From positions 1 to 25,866 of the forward strand of contig CAWVUS010000038.1 of the NCBI GenBank assembly GCA_963933195.1: a DNA stretch of 25,866 nt, written 5' to 3'. Under the pieces are notes generated by a model. That model worked only from the letters and a program-made list of their open reading frames with translations, had not been told where the DNA came from and made no database searches. Both the position numbers and the translations under genes were made by a program. Of the stretch, positions 15,255-23,662 are shown piece after piece; positions within the stretch are counted from its first letter, which is position 1, and each line of letters starts with the position of its first letter. The DNA is from UBA8437 sp963933195. Its GTDB lineage: Bacteria; Planctomycetota; Planctomycetia; Planctomycetales; Planctomycetaceae.

Positions 15255-16154
15255 ATGGCCAACGTCACAATCTTCTGTTTTTTAGCCAGCTACACGGTGG
15301 CGTTTGCGCTGGAGCTTGTTCGGCTTAAAAAGACCGGACGTGTTGGCCCGTGGCCGGGCTTTTTGTTTTCTTTTGCCGGTTTTGTGGCGCACACCCTGTT
15401 TCTGTTGCCCAGGGGCGCCGAGGATCAGTTGCCACCGCTCCTCAGTTCGAGCCAGGATTGGACACTTGTCCTGGCGTGGTTGGTGGTCGGCTTTTACCTG
15501 TTTCTGATTCTCTGCGATCGAAAACTTTCGATCGGTGTCTTTTTGTTTCCCCTGGTTTTGTTGTTGATCGGGGCCTCCTATCTCCTGCCCGACAAGCCGA
15601 GCCAGTTGCTGGATGCCGATAAAGTGGCTCGGGGCGGTTGGCTGATGCTGCACGTGAGTTCGTTGGTCCTGGGCTCTGCAGGTGTCCTGGGCGGAATCGT
15701 GTTGAGCCTGATGTATCTGCTGCAGCATCGACGTTTGCGGCACAAAAGTACTGCCAATTCCGGATTGACACTCCCGAGCCTGGAACGCCTTTCCCGGATG
15801 AACTGGTGGGCCGTCGTGATCTCCGTTCCGTTGTTGTCGGTTGGGATGTGCACGGGGCTGGTTCTGTTGCTGACCGGTTCGGTCATCAGGGAACTGTCAC
15901 TCGGTGATCCGGTTGTGATCATCAACGGTTGCTCGTGGCTGGGGTTGGTCGGTTTGTTTTTTTGGATGCTGTTGACGCCACGAGCCACCGGAAAGCAGGT
16001 CGCGTGGCGAACGTTGTTGGCCTGTGGCTTGTTGCTGGTGACCGTTGTGGGGCTGAGTGTTCTGGATAGTCGTGGGGTGCTTCCCTCGGGACATGCTCGG
16101 CACTCCGGTGCGGGGCAGTTGTGTTCTCTCACCGACGTGGGGGGGCAGCGATGA
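15255..16154 (+). CDS. HemX/CcsA-like integral membrane protein, 299 aa
   Basis: About eight hydrophobic helices fill the chain, starting with MANVTIFCFLASYTVAFALE. Conserved-looking histidines lie in HTLFLL and in WLMLHVSSLVLGSAGV, the latter typical of the CcsA/HemX family. The tryptophan-rich WWD haem-handling motif of true CcsA proteins is absent, which favours HemX, a membrane protein encoded beside hemA that affects glutamyl-tRNA reductase level or haem handling. The ATG at 15255 is chosen because AGGGG lies upstream and the leader helix then starts at once; ATGs at 15219 and 15228 are alternatives. Its TGA overlaps the hemA ATG (16151-16154), so the two are translationally coupled. The exact function is inferred from the pairing. 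Confidence 0.82.
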   Translation: MANVTIFCFLASYTVAFALELVRLKKTGRVGPWPGFLFSFAGFVAHTLFLLPRGAEDQLPPLLSSSQDWTLVLAWLVVGFYLFLILCDRKLSIGVFLFPLVLLLIGASYLLPDKPSQLLDADKVARGGWLMLHVSSLVLGSAGVLGGIVLSLMYLLQHRRLRHKSTANSGLTLPSLERLSRMNWWAVVISVPLLSVGMCTGLVLLLTGSVIRELSLGDPVVIINGCSWLGLVGLFFWMLLTPRATGKQVAWRTLLACGLLLVTVVGLSVLDSRGVLPSGHARHSGAGQLCSLTDVGGQR

Positions 16155-17431
16155 ATCTCCAGGTCATCTATTGCAACCACCAGACAGCCAGCCTGGGTCT
16201 GCGCGAGCGGTTGGCGTTTACCGGAGAGGAACAGTTGGCCGCGGCTTATTCACAGTTGCGGACCCAGTTCCCAGGTAGCGAAGCGGTCGTGTTGTCGACC
16301 TGCAATCGCGTGGAAGTTTATACCGCCCAGAACACTGAGGCCTCGGCTCCAACACATGACCAGTTGGCTGAATTTCTTTCAAACTTCCACGGAGTTCCTC
16401 TGGAAGAATTCCTGGGGGACCTCTTGTTGCAGAGTGGTCCGGCCGCAGTGGGTCATTTGTTTCGTGTGTGTTCGAGTGTCGACAGCATGGTTTTGGGTGA
16501 GCCTCAAATCGTCAACCAGGTGAAGGAGGCTTACCGGCAGGCCGAGGAAAACTCGGCATGTGGCCCACTCACCAACGCGTTATTCCAGGGCGCCATCCGA
16601 GTGTCCAAGCGGGTTCGAACCGAAACACGATTGGCCGAGGGACGTGTTTCAGTCGCCAGCGTGGCCGTGGGGGAATTTGCCAGGGGGATTTTTGACCGTT
16701 TCGATGACAAAACAGTGCTGGTGATCGGCGCGGGAGAAATGGCTGAAGAGACGTTGCAGTACCTCAAGTCTGACGGGGTGCGTGATGTTGTGGTGGTGAA
16801 CCGGAGTCGTGAGAGGGCCGAGGAACTGGCCGGCCAGTGGGGGGGCCATGGCTTCGGCATGGAACATCTCGCCGAGAAACTGGCGGAGGCTGATGTGGTG
16901 GTGGCTGCCACGGGTGCTGAACGGCCGGTTGTGGACGTCGAGATGTTTGTCGATGCGAGAGCTGGACAAGCCGAGCGGCCGGTTTTCGTTCTGGACCTGG
17001 GAGCGCCGCGGGATGTGGATCCCAGGGTGGCCGACATCGATGAAAACGTCTTTTTGTACGATGTCGATGATCTTCAAGAGACATGTCAACGGAATCGCGA
17101 AAAACGTTCGGCAGCGATTGAACGGGCACTGGCGATCATTGACGATGAATCTGAAAGGTTCATGCAGGAGGTGTATCACCGTGCGACGGGACCGATCGTC
17201 AAACGCCTCCGGGAACAGTGGTCGGAGGTGAGCCAGGCCGAGATGGACCGTCTCAGGAGCAAGTTGTCGCACCTCGACGATGGTGACATGGACCAGGTGG
17301 AACAGACACTCACGCGAATGGTGAACAAGTTGTTGCATCCCCCGCTGGAAGCGCTCAAGGATGAGGCCCGCGAAGGAACACCCCACGGACTGCTGGACGC
17401 ATTGCGGAGGTTGTTCCACATCCGTGATTGA
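16151..17431 (+). CDS. hemA: Glutamyl-tRNA reductase HemA
   Basis: HemA reduces glutamyl-tRNA to glutamate-1-semialdehyde with NADPH, the first step of tetrapyrrole synthesis by the C5 route. At 426 residues it is full length. Cys51 in VLSTCNRVEVY is the catalytic nucleophile; His102 (GHLFRVCSSVDSMVLGEPQI) is in the conserved active-site segment. ALFQGAIRVSKRVRTET and the NADPH-binding loop VLVIGAGEMAEE follow. The region from VLDLGAPRDVDP leads into the helical dimerisation domain at the C-terminus (about 305-426). The ATG at 16151 is fixed by the 4-base overlap with the hemX-like gene and a G-rich ribosome-binding stretch; an upstream start at 16121 would only add residues overlapping that gene. 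Confidence 0.96.
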   Translation: MNLQVIYCNHQTASLGLRERLAFTGEEQLAAAYSQLRTQFPGSEAVVLSTCNRVEVYTAQNTEASAPTHDQLAEFLSNFHGVPLEEFLGDLLLQSGPAAVGHLFRVCSSVDSMVLGEPQIVNQVKEAYRQAEENSACGPLTNALFQGAIRVSKRVRTETRLAEGRVSVASVAVGEFARGIFDRFDDKTVLVIGAGEMAEETLQYLKSDGVRDVVVVNRSRERAEELAGQWGGHGFGMEHLAEKLAEADVVVAATGAERPVVDVEMFVDARAGQAERPVFVLDLGAPRDVDPRVADIDENVFLYDVDDLQETCQRNREKRSAAIERALAIIDDESERFMQEVYHRATGPIVKRLREQWSEVSQAEMDRLRSKLSHLDDGDMDQVEQTLTRMVNKLLHPPLEALKDEAREGTPHGLLDALRRLFHIRD

Positions 17432-17489
17432 CCAGATGTTTCTGGTATGCTGCCCCGGCGAGACGAGGGTCTAACGGGGTGAGGGAGTC

Positions 17490-20477
17490 ATGGATCAACG
17501 GGTGTCGTCCTGGCTGGCGTGTGTCGTGGTGTGTCTGGTGGTGACCGGGCAGGGTGTTCGCGGGGTCGTGGCCGCGGAGCCAGGGCCGAAGAGTCCATTG
17601 GACCCGGTGGCCGCCCTCTCGGAATTTCAATTGAATCCGCGATTTCGAATTGAGGTGGCCGCTGCTGAGCCGCAGGTGGTCGATCCGGTTGCGGTGCGTT
17701 TTGACGAAAATGGTCGGATGTGGGTAGTTGAGATGGGCGACTATCCCAATGGACCCGCCAAGGGTGGCCGTCCGCGATCACGGGTGCGTTGGCTGGAGGA
17801 CACTGACGGGGACGGTCGTTATGAGACTGCCCGGGTGTTCGCCGACGGGCTTCTTTTTGCCACAGGAATTCAACCCTGGGACAAGGGGGTGCTGGTGACA
17901 ATTGCCGGGGAGTTGATCTACCTGGTTGATTCCGATGGGGATGGTGTCGCCGATCAACGGGAGACCTGGTATTCCGGTTTCAAGCAAGAGAATCCGCAAC
18001 TCAGGGCCAATCACCCGACGTTTGCGATCGACAACCGTATCTATGTCGCCAACGGCCTAAGAGGCGGTGTTGTTGGGACGCGGCGAGCCGAGTGGACAGG
18101 GGTGTCGAAACCGGTGGCTATCAGCAGTCGGGATTTTCGCTTTGATCCGCGGACTGGTGTTTGTGACGCGGTCAACGGGAATGGCCAATTTGGGTTGACC
18201 TTCGACGACCTCGGCCGCCGTTTTGTGTGCAGCAATCGAAACCCCTGCCGGCACGTCGTTCTTGGTGGCGAGTACCTGGCTGCCAATCCGCATCTGGCGG
18301 TGTCTGAGGTGATGCAGGATGTGGTGACTCCGGGAGCCGATTCGCGGATCCATCCGATTTCGAAGATCTGGGTGACCACTAACCTGCACGAGGGACAGTT
18401 TACGGCCGCCTGTGGTGTGACCGCCTACCGCGGATCGTTGCTGGGCGAAGACCTACGGGGAAACATGTTCACCTGTGATCCCACCGGCAATCTGGTTCAT
18501 CGGGAAACGCTTGTCGCCGAGGGTGTCAGCCTCAAAGGCAAACCCGGTCGGATGGGAGTGGAGTTTCTCGCTTCTCGTGATGAGTGGTTTCGCCCGGTCA
18601 ATATGGAAGTTGGGCCAGATGGCGCGCTGTACATCGTCGACATGTACCGGGCTGTAGTCGAACATCCACAATGGGTGCCGGAAGAACTCAAAAACCGTCC
18701 CGATAATTATGCGGGAAATGATCGTGGCCGAATCTACCGGATTGTGCCAGCTGACCACGCGACCGGCGATCGGGATGATGCGGTCCCCGGGTTGGGGAGG
18801 ATGAAGGCAGCCCGGCTTGTTGATGAACTGCGGTCGGCAAACGGGTGGCGCCGGGATACGGCGGCGAGGTTGATTTATCAACGGCAGGACAAGCAGGCCA
18901 TTCCGGCTCTCGTGGAATTGGCGGGTGACAAAAAAGAGGTGGTTGGCAGAATTCACGCTTTGTGGGCATTGCGGGGATTGGGGGCGTTGTCGACTGGTGC
19001 GATTGGTGACGCGTTGAACTCCGGCGAGGCCAACGTCGCGATTCACGCCTTGCGGTTGTGTGAGGCACAACTCAAAACACATCCGGAATTGTTGGAACGA
19101 ATTGATGTTTCCAGGCTCACGGCACCGGAATTGCGTTTCCAGTGGTTGTTGAGCCAGGCACACCATCCGGGTTGGTCAACAAAAGCGGGGGCAAGGCGCC
19201 TGGCGAGGGCGGCGGTCGCTGCCTGTTTGACGCGGCCGTGCGATCGGTGGACACGAGTCGCTCTGGTGGCGGCCTGTGGACGGCATGGCTCCGTGCTGCT
19301 GGACGAACTGGTTTCAGCGTGGACCGGTCGCGACACGGTCCGATTTGCAGAGCTGAGACAGTTGGTAGGAATGATTGCCGAGACGATTGGTCGGCATGGA
19401 AAACCTCGCGAAGTCGCCGAGGCACTGGCGATGTTCGAACCGGGCCCAGGGACAAAACCGGCGTGGTTGGGAGTCTATCTTTCCGGCATGGCCGGCCTTG
19501 ACACCGGACTTGCTGGTGGTGGGAGGTCCCTCGGCGATCCCCCCGGCAACTTTGGACGACAGCGTCTCGACGCGATGTGGGCAAGGATCATCCAGTGGTC
19601 CGTCCGTCCACCGGAGGCAGGCATGGGGTCGGTGGCGACGAAGCTGTTACGCTCAGGGCCGGAAGGCGTGGCAGTACCGGCACTGATCGAGCAGTTTAAC
19701 GGTGGCAACGTAGACGCTTTGCGTTCGCTGGCCGGATTCTCGGCCAAAAATATTGGCGATGTTGTCCTGGCACGATATTCGGGATTGTCGGCAAAAGGCA
19801 GGCGGGCGGCTCTTGATGTTTTGATTGCCAATCCGGGCCGGGCCATCCTGTTGATTGACGCAGTCAGCGAAGGTGTGGTCTCAAGAGCGGATCTCGATCC
19901 GGGGCGGGTCGACCGTCTGCGGCGGCACAGTGACGGAGTGGTTAGACAAAAATCGAAAAGCGTGCTGGCAGACCTGGTTCCCAAGGCGAGGCGAGACGTG
20001 CTCAAGCGGTATGCGACGATATTGTCGTCACAGGGGAATCCGGAGAAAGGCCGCGAGGTGTTTCGAAAGAACTGCACCGCATGCCATCGGGTGGACCGTC
20101 TGGGGGTGGACGTTGCTCCAGACATTTCTGACACCCGGCGGTGGACTCGCCAGCAGTTGCTGGTGTCGATCCTCGATCCAAACAGGGTCGTCGACAGTAA
20201 CTACTTCGCTTACAGCCTGGTGACACAAGCGGGGGTGGTGCACACGGGGTTGGTGGCGTCAGAAACTCCCGCGGCTGTTTCGCTGCGACAACCGGAGGGC
20301 AAAACGTTGCGCGTGTTGCGGACCGATATCGACGTCCTGAAATCCAGCGGCATTTCCTTGATGCCCGAGGGGCTGGAGAAAAACGTCAATCCTGGACAGA
20401 TGGCCGACCTGTTGAGTTTTCTGAAAAACTGGCGGTATCTCGATGGTCGGATTCCGGTGCAATTGCCGTCACGCTGA
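17490..20477 (+). CDS. PVC-type membrane-bound dehydrogenase protein with HEAT-like repeats and C-terminal CxxCH haem domain, 995 aa
   Basis: The signal peptide (to about VVAAEPG, residue 32) sends it out of the cytoplasm. Residues about 35-420 form the beta-propeller dehydrogenase-like domain described for Pirellula and Verrucomicrobium (TIGR02604-type): PVAVRFDENGRMWVVEMGDYP, two DxDGDG loops, and NMEVGPDGALYIVDMYRAV. The middle (about 445-835) is helical with HEAT-like repeats such as RDTAARLIYQRQDKQAIPALVELAGD. The C-terminal haem domain has CTACH (Cys862, Cys865, His866) for covalent haem c; Met958 is a possible second ligand. GAGGGAG just before the ATG supports the start. It lies 58 bp after hemA. 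It probably oxidises a sugar-like substrate and passes electrons on; the substrate is unknown. Confidence 0.93.
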   Translation: MDQRVSSWLACVVVCLVVTGQGVRGVVAAEPGPKSPLDPVAALSEFQLNPRFRIEVAAAEPQVVDPVAVRFDENGRMWVVEMGDYPNGPAKGGRPRSRVRWLEDTDGDGRYETARVFADGLLFATGIQPWDKGVLVTIAGELIYLVDSDGDGVADQRETWYSGFKQENPQLRANHPTFAIDNRIYVANGLRGGVVGTRRAEWTGVSKPVAISSRDFRFDPRTGVCDAVNGNGQFGLTFDDLGRRFVCSNRNPCRHVVLGGEYLAANPHLAVSEVMQDVVTPGADSRIHPISKIWVTTNLHEGQFTAACGVTAYRGSLLGEDLRGNMFTCDPTGNLVHRETLVAEGVSLKGKPGRMGVEFLASRDEWFRPVNMEVGPDGALYIVDMYRAVVEHPQWVPEELKNRPDNYAGNDRGRIYRIVPADHATGDRDDAVPGLGRMKAARLVDELRSANGWRRDTAARLIYQRQDKQAIPALVELAGDKKEVVGRIHALWALRGLGALSTGAIGDALNSGEANVAIHALRLCEAQLKTHPELLERIDVSRLTAPELRFQWLLSQAHHPGWSTKAGARRLARAAVAACLTRPCDRWTRVALVAACGRHGSVLLDELVSAWTGRDTVRFAELRQLVGMIAETIGRHGKPREVAEALAMFEPGPGTKPAWLGVYLSGMAGLDTGLAGGGRSLGDPPGNFGRQRLDAMWARIIQWSVRPPEAGMGSVATKLLRSGPEGVAVPALIEQFNGGNVDALRSLAGFSAKNIGDVVLARYSGLSAKGRRAALDVLIANPGRAILLIDAVSEGVVSRADLDPGRVDRLRRHSDGVVRQKSKSVLADLVPKARRDVLKRYATILSSQGNPEKGREVFRKNCTACHRVDRLGVDVAPDISDTRRWTRQQLLVSILDPNRVVDSNYFAYSLVTQAGVVHTGLVASETPAAVSLRQPEGKTLRVLRTDIDVLKSSGISLMPEGLEKNVNPGQMADLLSFLKNWRYLDGRIPVQLPSR

Positions 20478-20517
20478 GTTGGCAATTGGATGCTAGCAAA
20501 ATGAGGCGTGGCAAATG

Positions 20518-20556
20518 CACAACGCCACGTCGACGCGAGGCCGACGTGGCGTTGTG
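20518..20556. repeat. Perfect 15-bp inverted repeat (hairpin), possible terminator
   Basis: Arms 20518-20532 and 20542-20556 pair without mismatch around a 9-base loop. It sits between the stops of the convergent dehydrogenase and acidic-protein genes, where a terminator is expected, but neither strand has a T-run after it. A copy of part of one arm (GGCGTGGC, 20505-20512) upstream could pair alternatively. It may terminate by another mechanism or protect 3' ends. Confidence 0.6.
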
Positions 20557-20582
20557 TCCGTTTGACGATTGTCGCAACTCGT

Positions 20583-22271
20583 TTACTGGCGTGGAACAAC
20601 CGGATTGAAGTTCGCTTGGCCACGTTTTCCGAACGGTTCAATGTTTGTCCCTGTTCCATCCGGGTTGATTCGCACCAGGTTCGCAAAGCGGGCGAAGTTG
20701 CCGGCGTCCCGGGCGTGTTGTTCCTGGGTTCCACCGGTTCCCAGAAGGTCCGACATGCCAACCACTCCGACCGGATTCCAGTTGCCTTCGTCATCGACGA
20801 AAGCGGACGAATTGTATTCGGCGAACGAGCTGACGATGCTCTGCCACTGGGAGAACCCGTTGTTGCTCTTGGAATCGGTCACCGGTTTGGCGCTCTCGTG
20901 TTTCTTTTCAATCTCGAGGATCGGATTGCCTGCGGCATCGAGCAGGATGGCGCCACCTGCCGGGGTTCGTTTTCGCCGTGTGCGTTCCAAGAGCGAGTCG
21001 CCGGCGACGCTGCTGTCGTAGAAGTCGGCATCGTGTTCGATCTGTGGGATCCCGTCTTCGTCGAGCCGAAGAAACGCTTCTCCAACAAACTGGTTCCAGT
21101 GATCGTCAAGTCCTCCGAAAACAGTTTGACGATTGGCAAAAAAGGCGCGATCTCGATCGGTGGCGCCTGCCTCGGGGTTTCTCGTGTCGAATTCCAGGGG
21201 CAATTCGTTGTCCTGGGTCCACATCAAGGGGATCGGTTTTGTGAGATCGCCACCAAAGAAAACCTCGTCGCCGTTTCGATCGATGAGGTTGCGGTTGGCG
21301 ATGTCATAGAGGCGATCGAGATGGTAATGAGAGTCGGAGTTGGACAAGCCTGCTTCGCGGAAGAGGCGATCGGCCTGTAGTCCTTCTGGAATCATCGGGT
21401 AATCCGCGAGAGGGTCGAGAGAGGGGAGGAGCCCGTCACCCGCTGCGTAGATCTGATTGATGTCGTTGAACCGTCCGTTGTAAGTGATGTCTTCACTGAT
21501 TTCTTCGGGATTGTTTGGGTCGCGTCCGGCCAAAGCCATTTGGATGGACTCGAAGGTGGCCAGGACGTTTTCGTAAAGCGTGGGGTCGGCCTGCAAATCA
21601 AAACGCAGGACGCGATAAATTACTGCGTCGTCAAGATCGACGGGCGACGGATCGTCGTTGGGGTCGAGTTCGATTTCCTGGTCGTCGTACTCTTCGTCCC
21701 AGGTGATGTTGTAGACGCGTCGCACATAGCCTTCATCGAGTGTTCCGTCCTCGAGTTGTTCAGCCATGAAGATCCAGTCACCCTTCTTGAGGTGTGACCG
21801 GAATGCAACTGGTGGCGGTTCGGGAGGAGATGGTTCGCCAGCATCTTCCTGCTCGATGATCCAATCATCCTCGTCGATATCGCCCCAGCCGGAGATGGGG
21901 TTGGCTGAGAGGATGGCAACCTCTTTCATTTTCGTGATCTTACCGTAGACCTCGTTCCAGAACGGGTCGGTCCCAGCAAGGATCTGTTGGCGGTTGGCCT
22001 TGAGATAATCAATGGCAAGTTTGACTTGTTGTTGAGCAATCCGGTGGGCAATCAGGATGTCGTTGGCCCGTTCGGGCAACTGGGCAAAGTTTCCGGAGGG
22101 GGCCAGGTGGTCGTCAAAGAGAACCGAGTTGCGGTAGTTACTCGGAACCAGCAACTGTGGGTCTTTGGAAAAACGAGATTGAAGTCGGATCTGTCCGACA
22201 GCGGCCTGGGGTTGGCCGAGAGCCGTGAGGAAGGCCAGACCGGCTACGAGCGTAAGATTGTGGATTTTCAT
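20583..22271 (-). CDS. Secreted acidic protein of unknown function, 562 aa
   Basis: A signal peptide is clear (MKIHNLTLVAGLAFLTALGQ, cleavage probably near AAVGQ). The mature chain is very acidic, with runs such as DIDEDDWIIEQEDAGE and DEEYDDQEIELDPNDDPSPVD, and a short proline-rich linker (PSPPEPPP). There is no membrane helix, no CxxCH and no HEXXH motif. Residues about 65-120 are helical; 155-240 look beta-rich (HLKKGDWIFMAEQLEDGT). I do not recognise a family. An acidic surface would suit calcium binding or a marine setting, but that is only a suggestion. The start has a weak AGG 8 bases upstream and a good promoter about 74 bp upstream. A long plus-strand frame across it is a shadow. Confidence 0.82.
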   Translation of the reverse strand: MKIHNLTLVAGLAFLTALGQPQAAVGQIRLQSRFSKDPQLLVPSNYRNSVLFDDHLAPSGNFAQLPERANDILIAHRIAQQQVKLAIDYLKANRQQILAGTDPFWNEVYGKITKMKEVAILSANPISGWGDIDEDDWIIEQEDAGEPSPPEPPPVAFRSHLKKGDWIFMAEQLEDGTLDEGYVRRVYNITWDEEYDDQEIELDPNDDPSPVDLDDAVIYRVLRFDLQADPTLYENVLATFESIQMALAGRDPNNPEEISEDITYNGRFNDINQIYAAGDGLLPSLDPLADYPMIPEGLQADRLFREAGLSNSDSHYHLDRLYDIANRNLIDRNGDEVFFGGDLTKPIPLMWTQDNELPLEFDTRNPEAGATDRDRAFFANRQTVFGGLDDHWNQFVGEAFLRLDEDGIPQIEHDADFYDSSVAGDSLLERTRRKRTPAGGAILLDAAGNPILEIEKKHESAKPVTDSKSNNGFSQWQSIVSSFAEYNSSAFVDDEGNWNPVGVVGMSDLLGTGGTQEQHARDAGNFARFANLVRINPDGTGTNIEPFGKRGQANFNPVVPRQ

Positions 22272-22344
22272 TTGACTTGCCTGTTGTCATCGACGAGACC
22301 CGGAAGGCCCGTTCCGTGGGCGTCCAACTCCCTGTAGGACCCCC

Positions 22345-22374
22345 ATCTTATCTGGGCTGCCAACCTTGCGTCAA
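22345..22374 (-). promoter_or_regulatory. Sigma70-type promoter for the acidic secreted protein gene
   Basis: On the minus strand TTGACG (22369-22374, five of six) is followed 18 bp later by TAAGAT (22345-22350, four of six). Transcription would begin near 22338, giving a leader of about 66 nt to the ATG at 22271. The rest of the 185-bp gap (22272-22456) after queA shows no gene. Confidence 0.5.
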
Positions 22375-22456
22375 AGGCAAAGTTGGCGGTGGGGAGGGAG
22401 GAAAATCGAGTTGGTTTACTCAGGCGGCAGAACCCGTTCAGGTGGTGCATCCGGCG

Positions 22457-23536
22457 TCAGAGGATCAGCATCGCATCGCCGTAACTGTAGAACCGGTAAT
22501 TATTTGCGACGGCCGTTCTGTAGGCTCTTTGGGCCAGATCGATACCGCAGATAGCACAAATCAACACGAAAAGGGTGGAACGTGGAAGATGAAAGTTGGT
22601 CAGGAGTGCGTCGAATGACTGAAACTTGTGGCCCGGCCGGATGAACAAGTCAGTGGTACCCTCGAACGGGGCAAACTGGCCATCGGCGACGGCGGTCTCC
22701 AAGGTTCTGACGACGGTAGTTCCGACCGCGACGACGCGGTGGTCGGAATCGTGCACCTGGTTGAGTGTTCGGGATGTCGATTCAGTCAATCGACACCATT
22801 CGGAATGCATGACGTGATCGTCCAACTGTTGGGCAGCAATGGGACGAAAGGTTCCGAGGCCGACGTGCAAAGTGACGTGTTCGAGACTGATCCCGCTTTG
22901 ATGACAGTTGGCCAAGAGGTCTTTGGAGAGGTGCAACCCGGCAGTCGGAGCAGCAACGGCTCCGGGGTGGCGTGCAAAAACGGTTTGGTATCGTTGGCGA
23001 TCTTCGTCCGTTGCGATGTTTCGCTGGACGTAAGGGGGAAGTGGGACAGTACCGAATTGTTCCAGCACTTTGAGGGTGTCGAGTGGTGGATCGAGTTCGG
23101 CAGTCCAAATGCCTCCTTCGCCCTGTTCGACCAGTTTCAGTTCCTGGCCGATGACAGGTGAGTCGGACCCGTCGGCTGGTTTGAGCGCAATTGTTTCGCC
23201 CGGTTGCAGTTGCCCTCGGGTTTGGCCAATCAGTCGCCATTGCCCCAGTGAGTTGCTGTCAAGGTAGAGCCCATCCCACCCACCGCCAGTCGAAACCCGG
23301 GTTCCCAGAAGTTTTGCCGGCACGACCTGCGTGTCGTTGACGACCAGGCAGTCACCGGTGTTGAAAAGGTCTGGCAGGTCCTCCATTTGGCGACTAGTGA
23401 TCTCTTGAGATTCCCTTTCTACGACCAGCAAGCGGGAATCTTCTCGACGTGGAAGTGGATGTGTGGCGATCAACTCCTCGGGGAGGTGGTAGTCGAATGC
23501 AGCCACGTCACTGTGTGACTCGGGTTTACTCATCAT
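22457..23536 (-). CDS. queA: S-adenosylmethionine:tRNA ribosyltransferase-isomerase QueA
   Basis: QueA transfers and isomerises the ribosyl part of S-adenosylmethionine onto preQ1 in tRNA to form epoxyqueuosine, the step before queuosine. Family motifs run throughout: FDYHLPEELIATHPLPRREDSRLLV at the N-terminus, CLVVNDTQVVPAKLLGTR, PLPPYVQRN, ERYQTVFA-like DRQRYQTVFARHPGAVAAPTAGLH, HVTLHVGLGTFRPI and the C-terminal NFHLPRSTLFVL and YRFYSYGDAMLIL. The frame is open to 23659, but conserved sequence begins only after the paired ATGs at 23531-23536. The first gives 359 residues, a normal length. No other queuosine gene is in the window. It is cytoplasmic. Confidence 0.95.
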   Translation of the reverse strand: MMSKPESHSDVAAFDYHLPEELIATHPLPRREDSRLLVVERESQEITSRQMEDLPDLFNTGDCLVVNDTQVVPAKLLGTRVSTGGGWDGLYLDSNSLGQWRLIGQTRGQLQPGETIALKPADGSDSPVIGQELKLVEQGEGGIWTAELDPPLDTLKVLEQFGTVPLPPYVQRNIATDEDRQRYQTVFARHPGAVAAPTAGLHLSKDLLANCHQSGISLEHVTLHVGLGTFRPIAAQQLDDHVMHSEWCRLTESTSRTLNQVHDSDHRVVAVGTTVVRTLETAVADGQFAPFEGTTDLFIRPGHKFQSFDALLTNFHLPRSTLFVLICAICGIDLAQRAYRTAVANNYRFYSYGDAMLIL

Positions 23537-23591
23537 ACATCTGCCGATAAAAACTCGTCGCGCCGCGCCAGCGATGGTGCGTTCGTGGCGT

Positions 23592-23618
23592 ATTACAGGA
23601 GTCGGTCCCGCATGGCAA
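23592..23618 (-). promoter_or_regulatory. Possible queA promoter
   Basis: Minus-strand TTGCCA (23613-23618) and TGTAAT (23592-23597) each match five of six consensus bases, but their spacing is 15 bp rather than 17. It lies in the divergent gap between queA and the glycosyltransferase, about 56 bp upstream of queA. Confidence 0.38.
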
Positions 23619-23650
23619 CTCCAAGCCGCGGTGTCGTTGGCAATTGGGGT

Positions 23651-23655
23651 GAGGG
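23651..23655 (+). promoter_or_regulatory. Ribosome-binding site supporting a GTG start of the glycosyltransferase
   Basis: GAGGG lies 7 bases before the GTG at 23663, whereas the upstream ATG at 23612 has no purine-rich stretch at the right distance. The nearby ATG at 23658 is out of frame. Confidence 0.55.
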
Positions 23656-23662
23656 ACATGGC

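Noticed and set aside
16649..17419. Minus-strand open frame of 256 codons
   Set aside because: It is entirely antisense to hemA, whose identity is certain.
17431..17482. Two small hairpins after hemA (6-bp stem at 17431-17446 and a CCCCG/CGGGG pairing further on)
   Set aside because: They are short, have no T-run and the second has a large loop, so they are not supported as a terminator.
20508..21380. Plus-strand open frame of 290 codons
   Set aside because: It lies mostly antisense to the acidic secreted protein gene, begins inside the hairpin region and has no ribosome-binding site. It looks like a codon-bias shadow in GC-rich DNA.
22268..22450. 60-codon minus-strand ORF between queA and the acidic protein gene
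   Set aside because: It has no ribosome-binding site, contains the better-supported promoter of the downstream gene and ends across its start codon.
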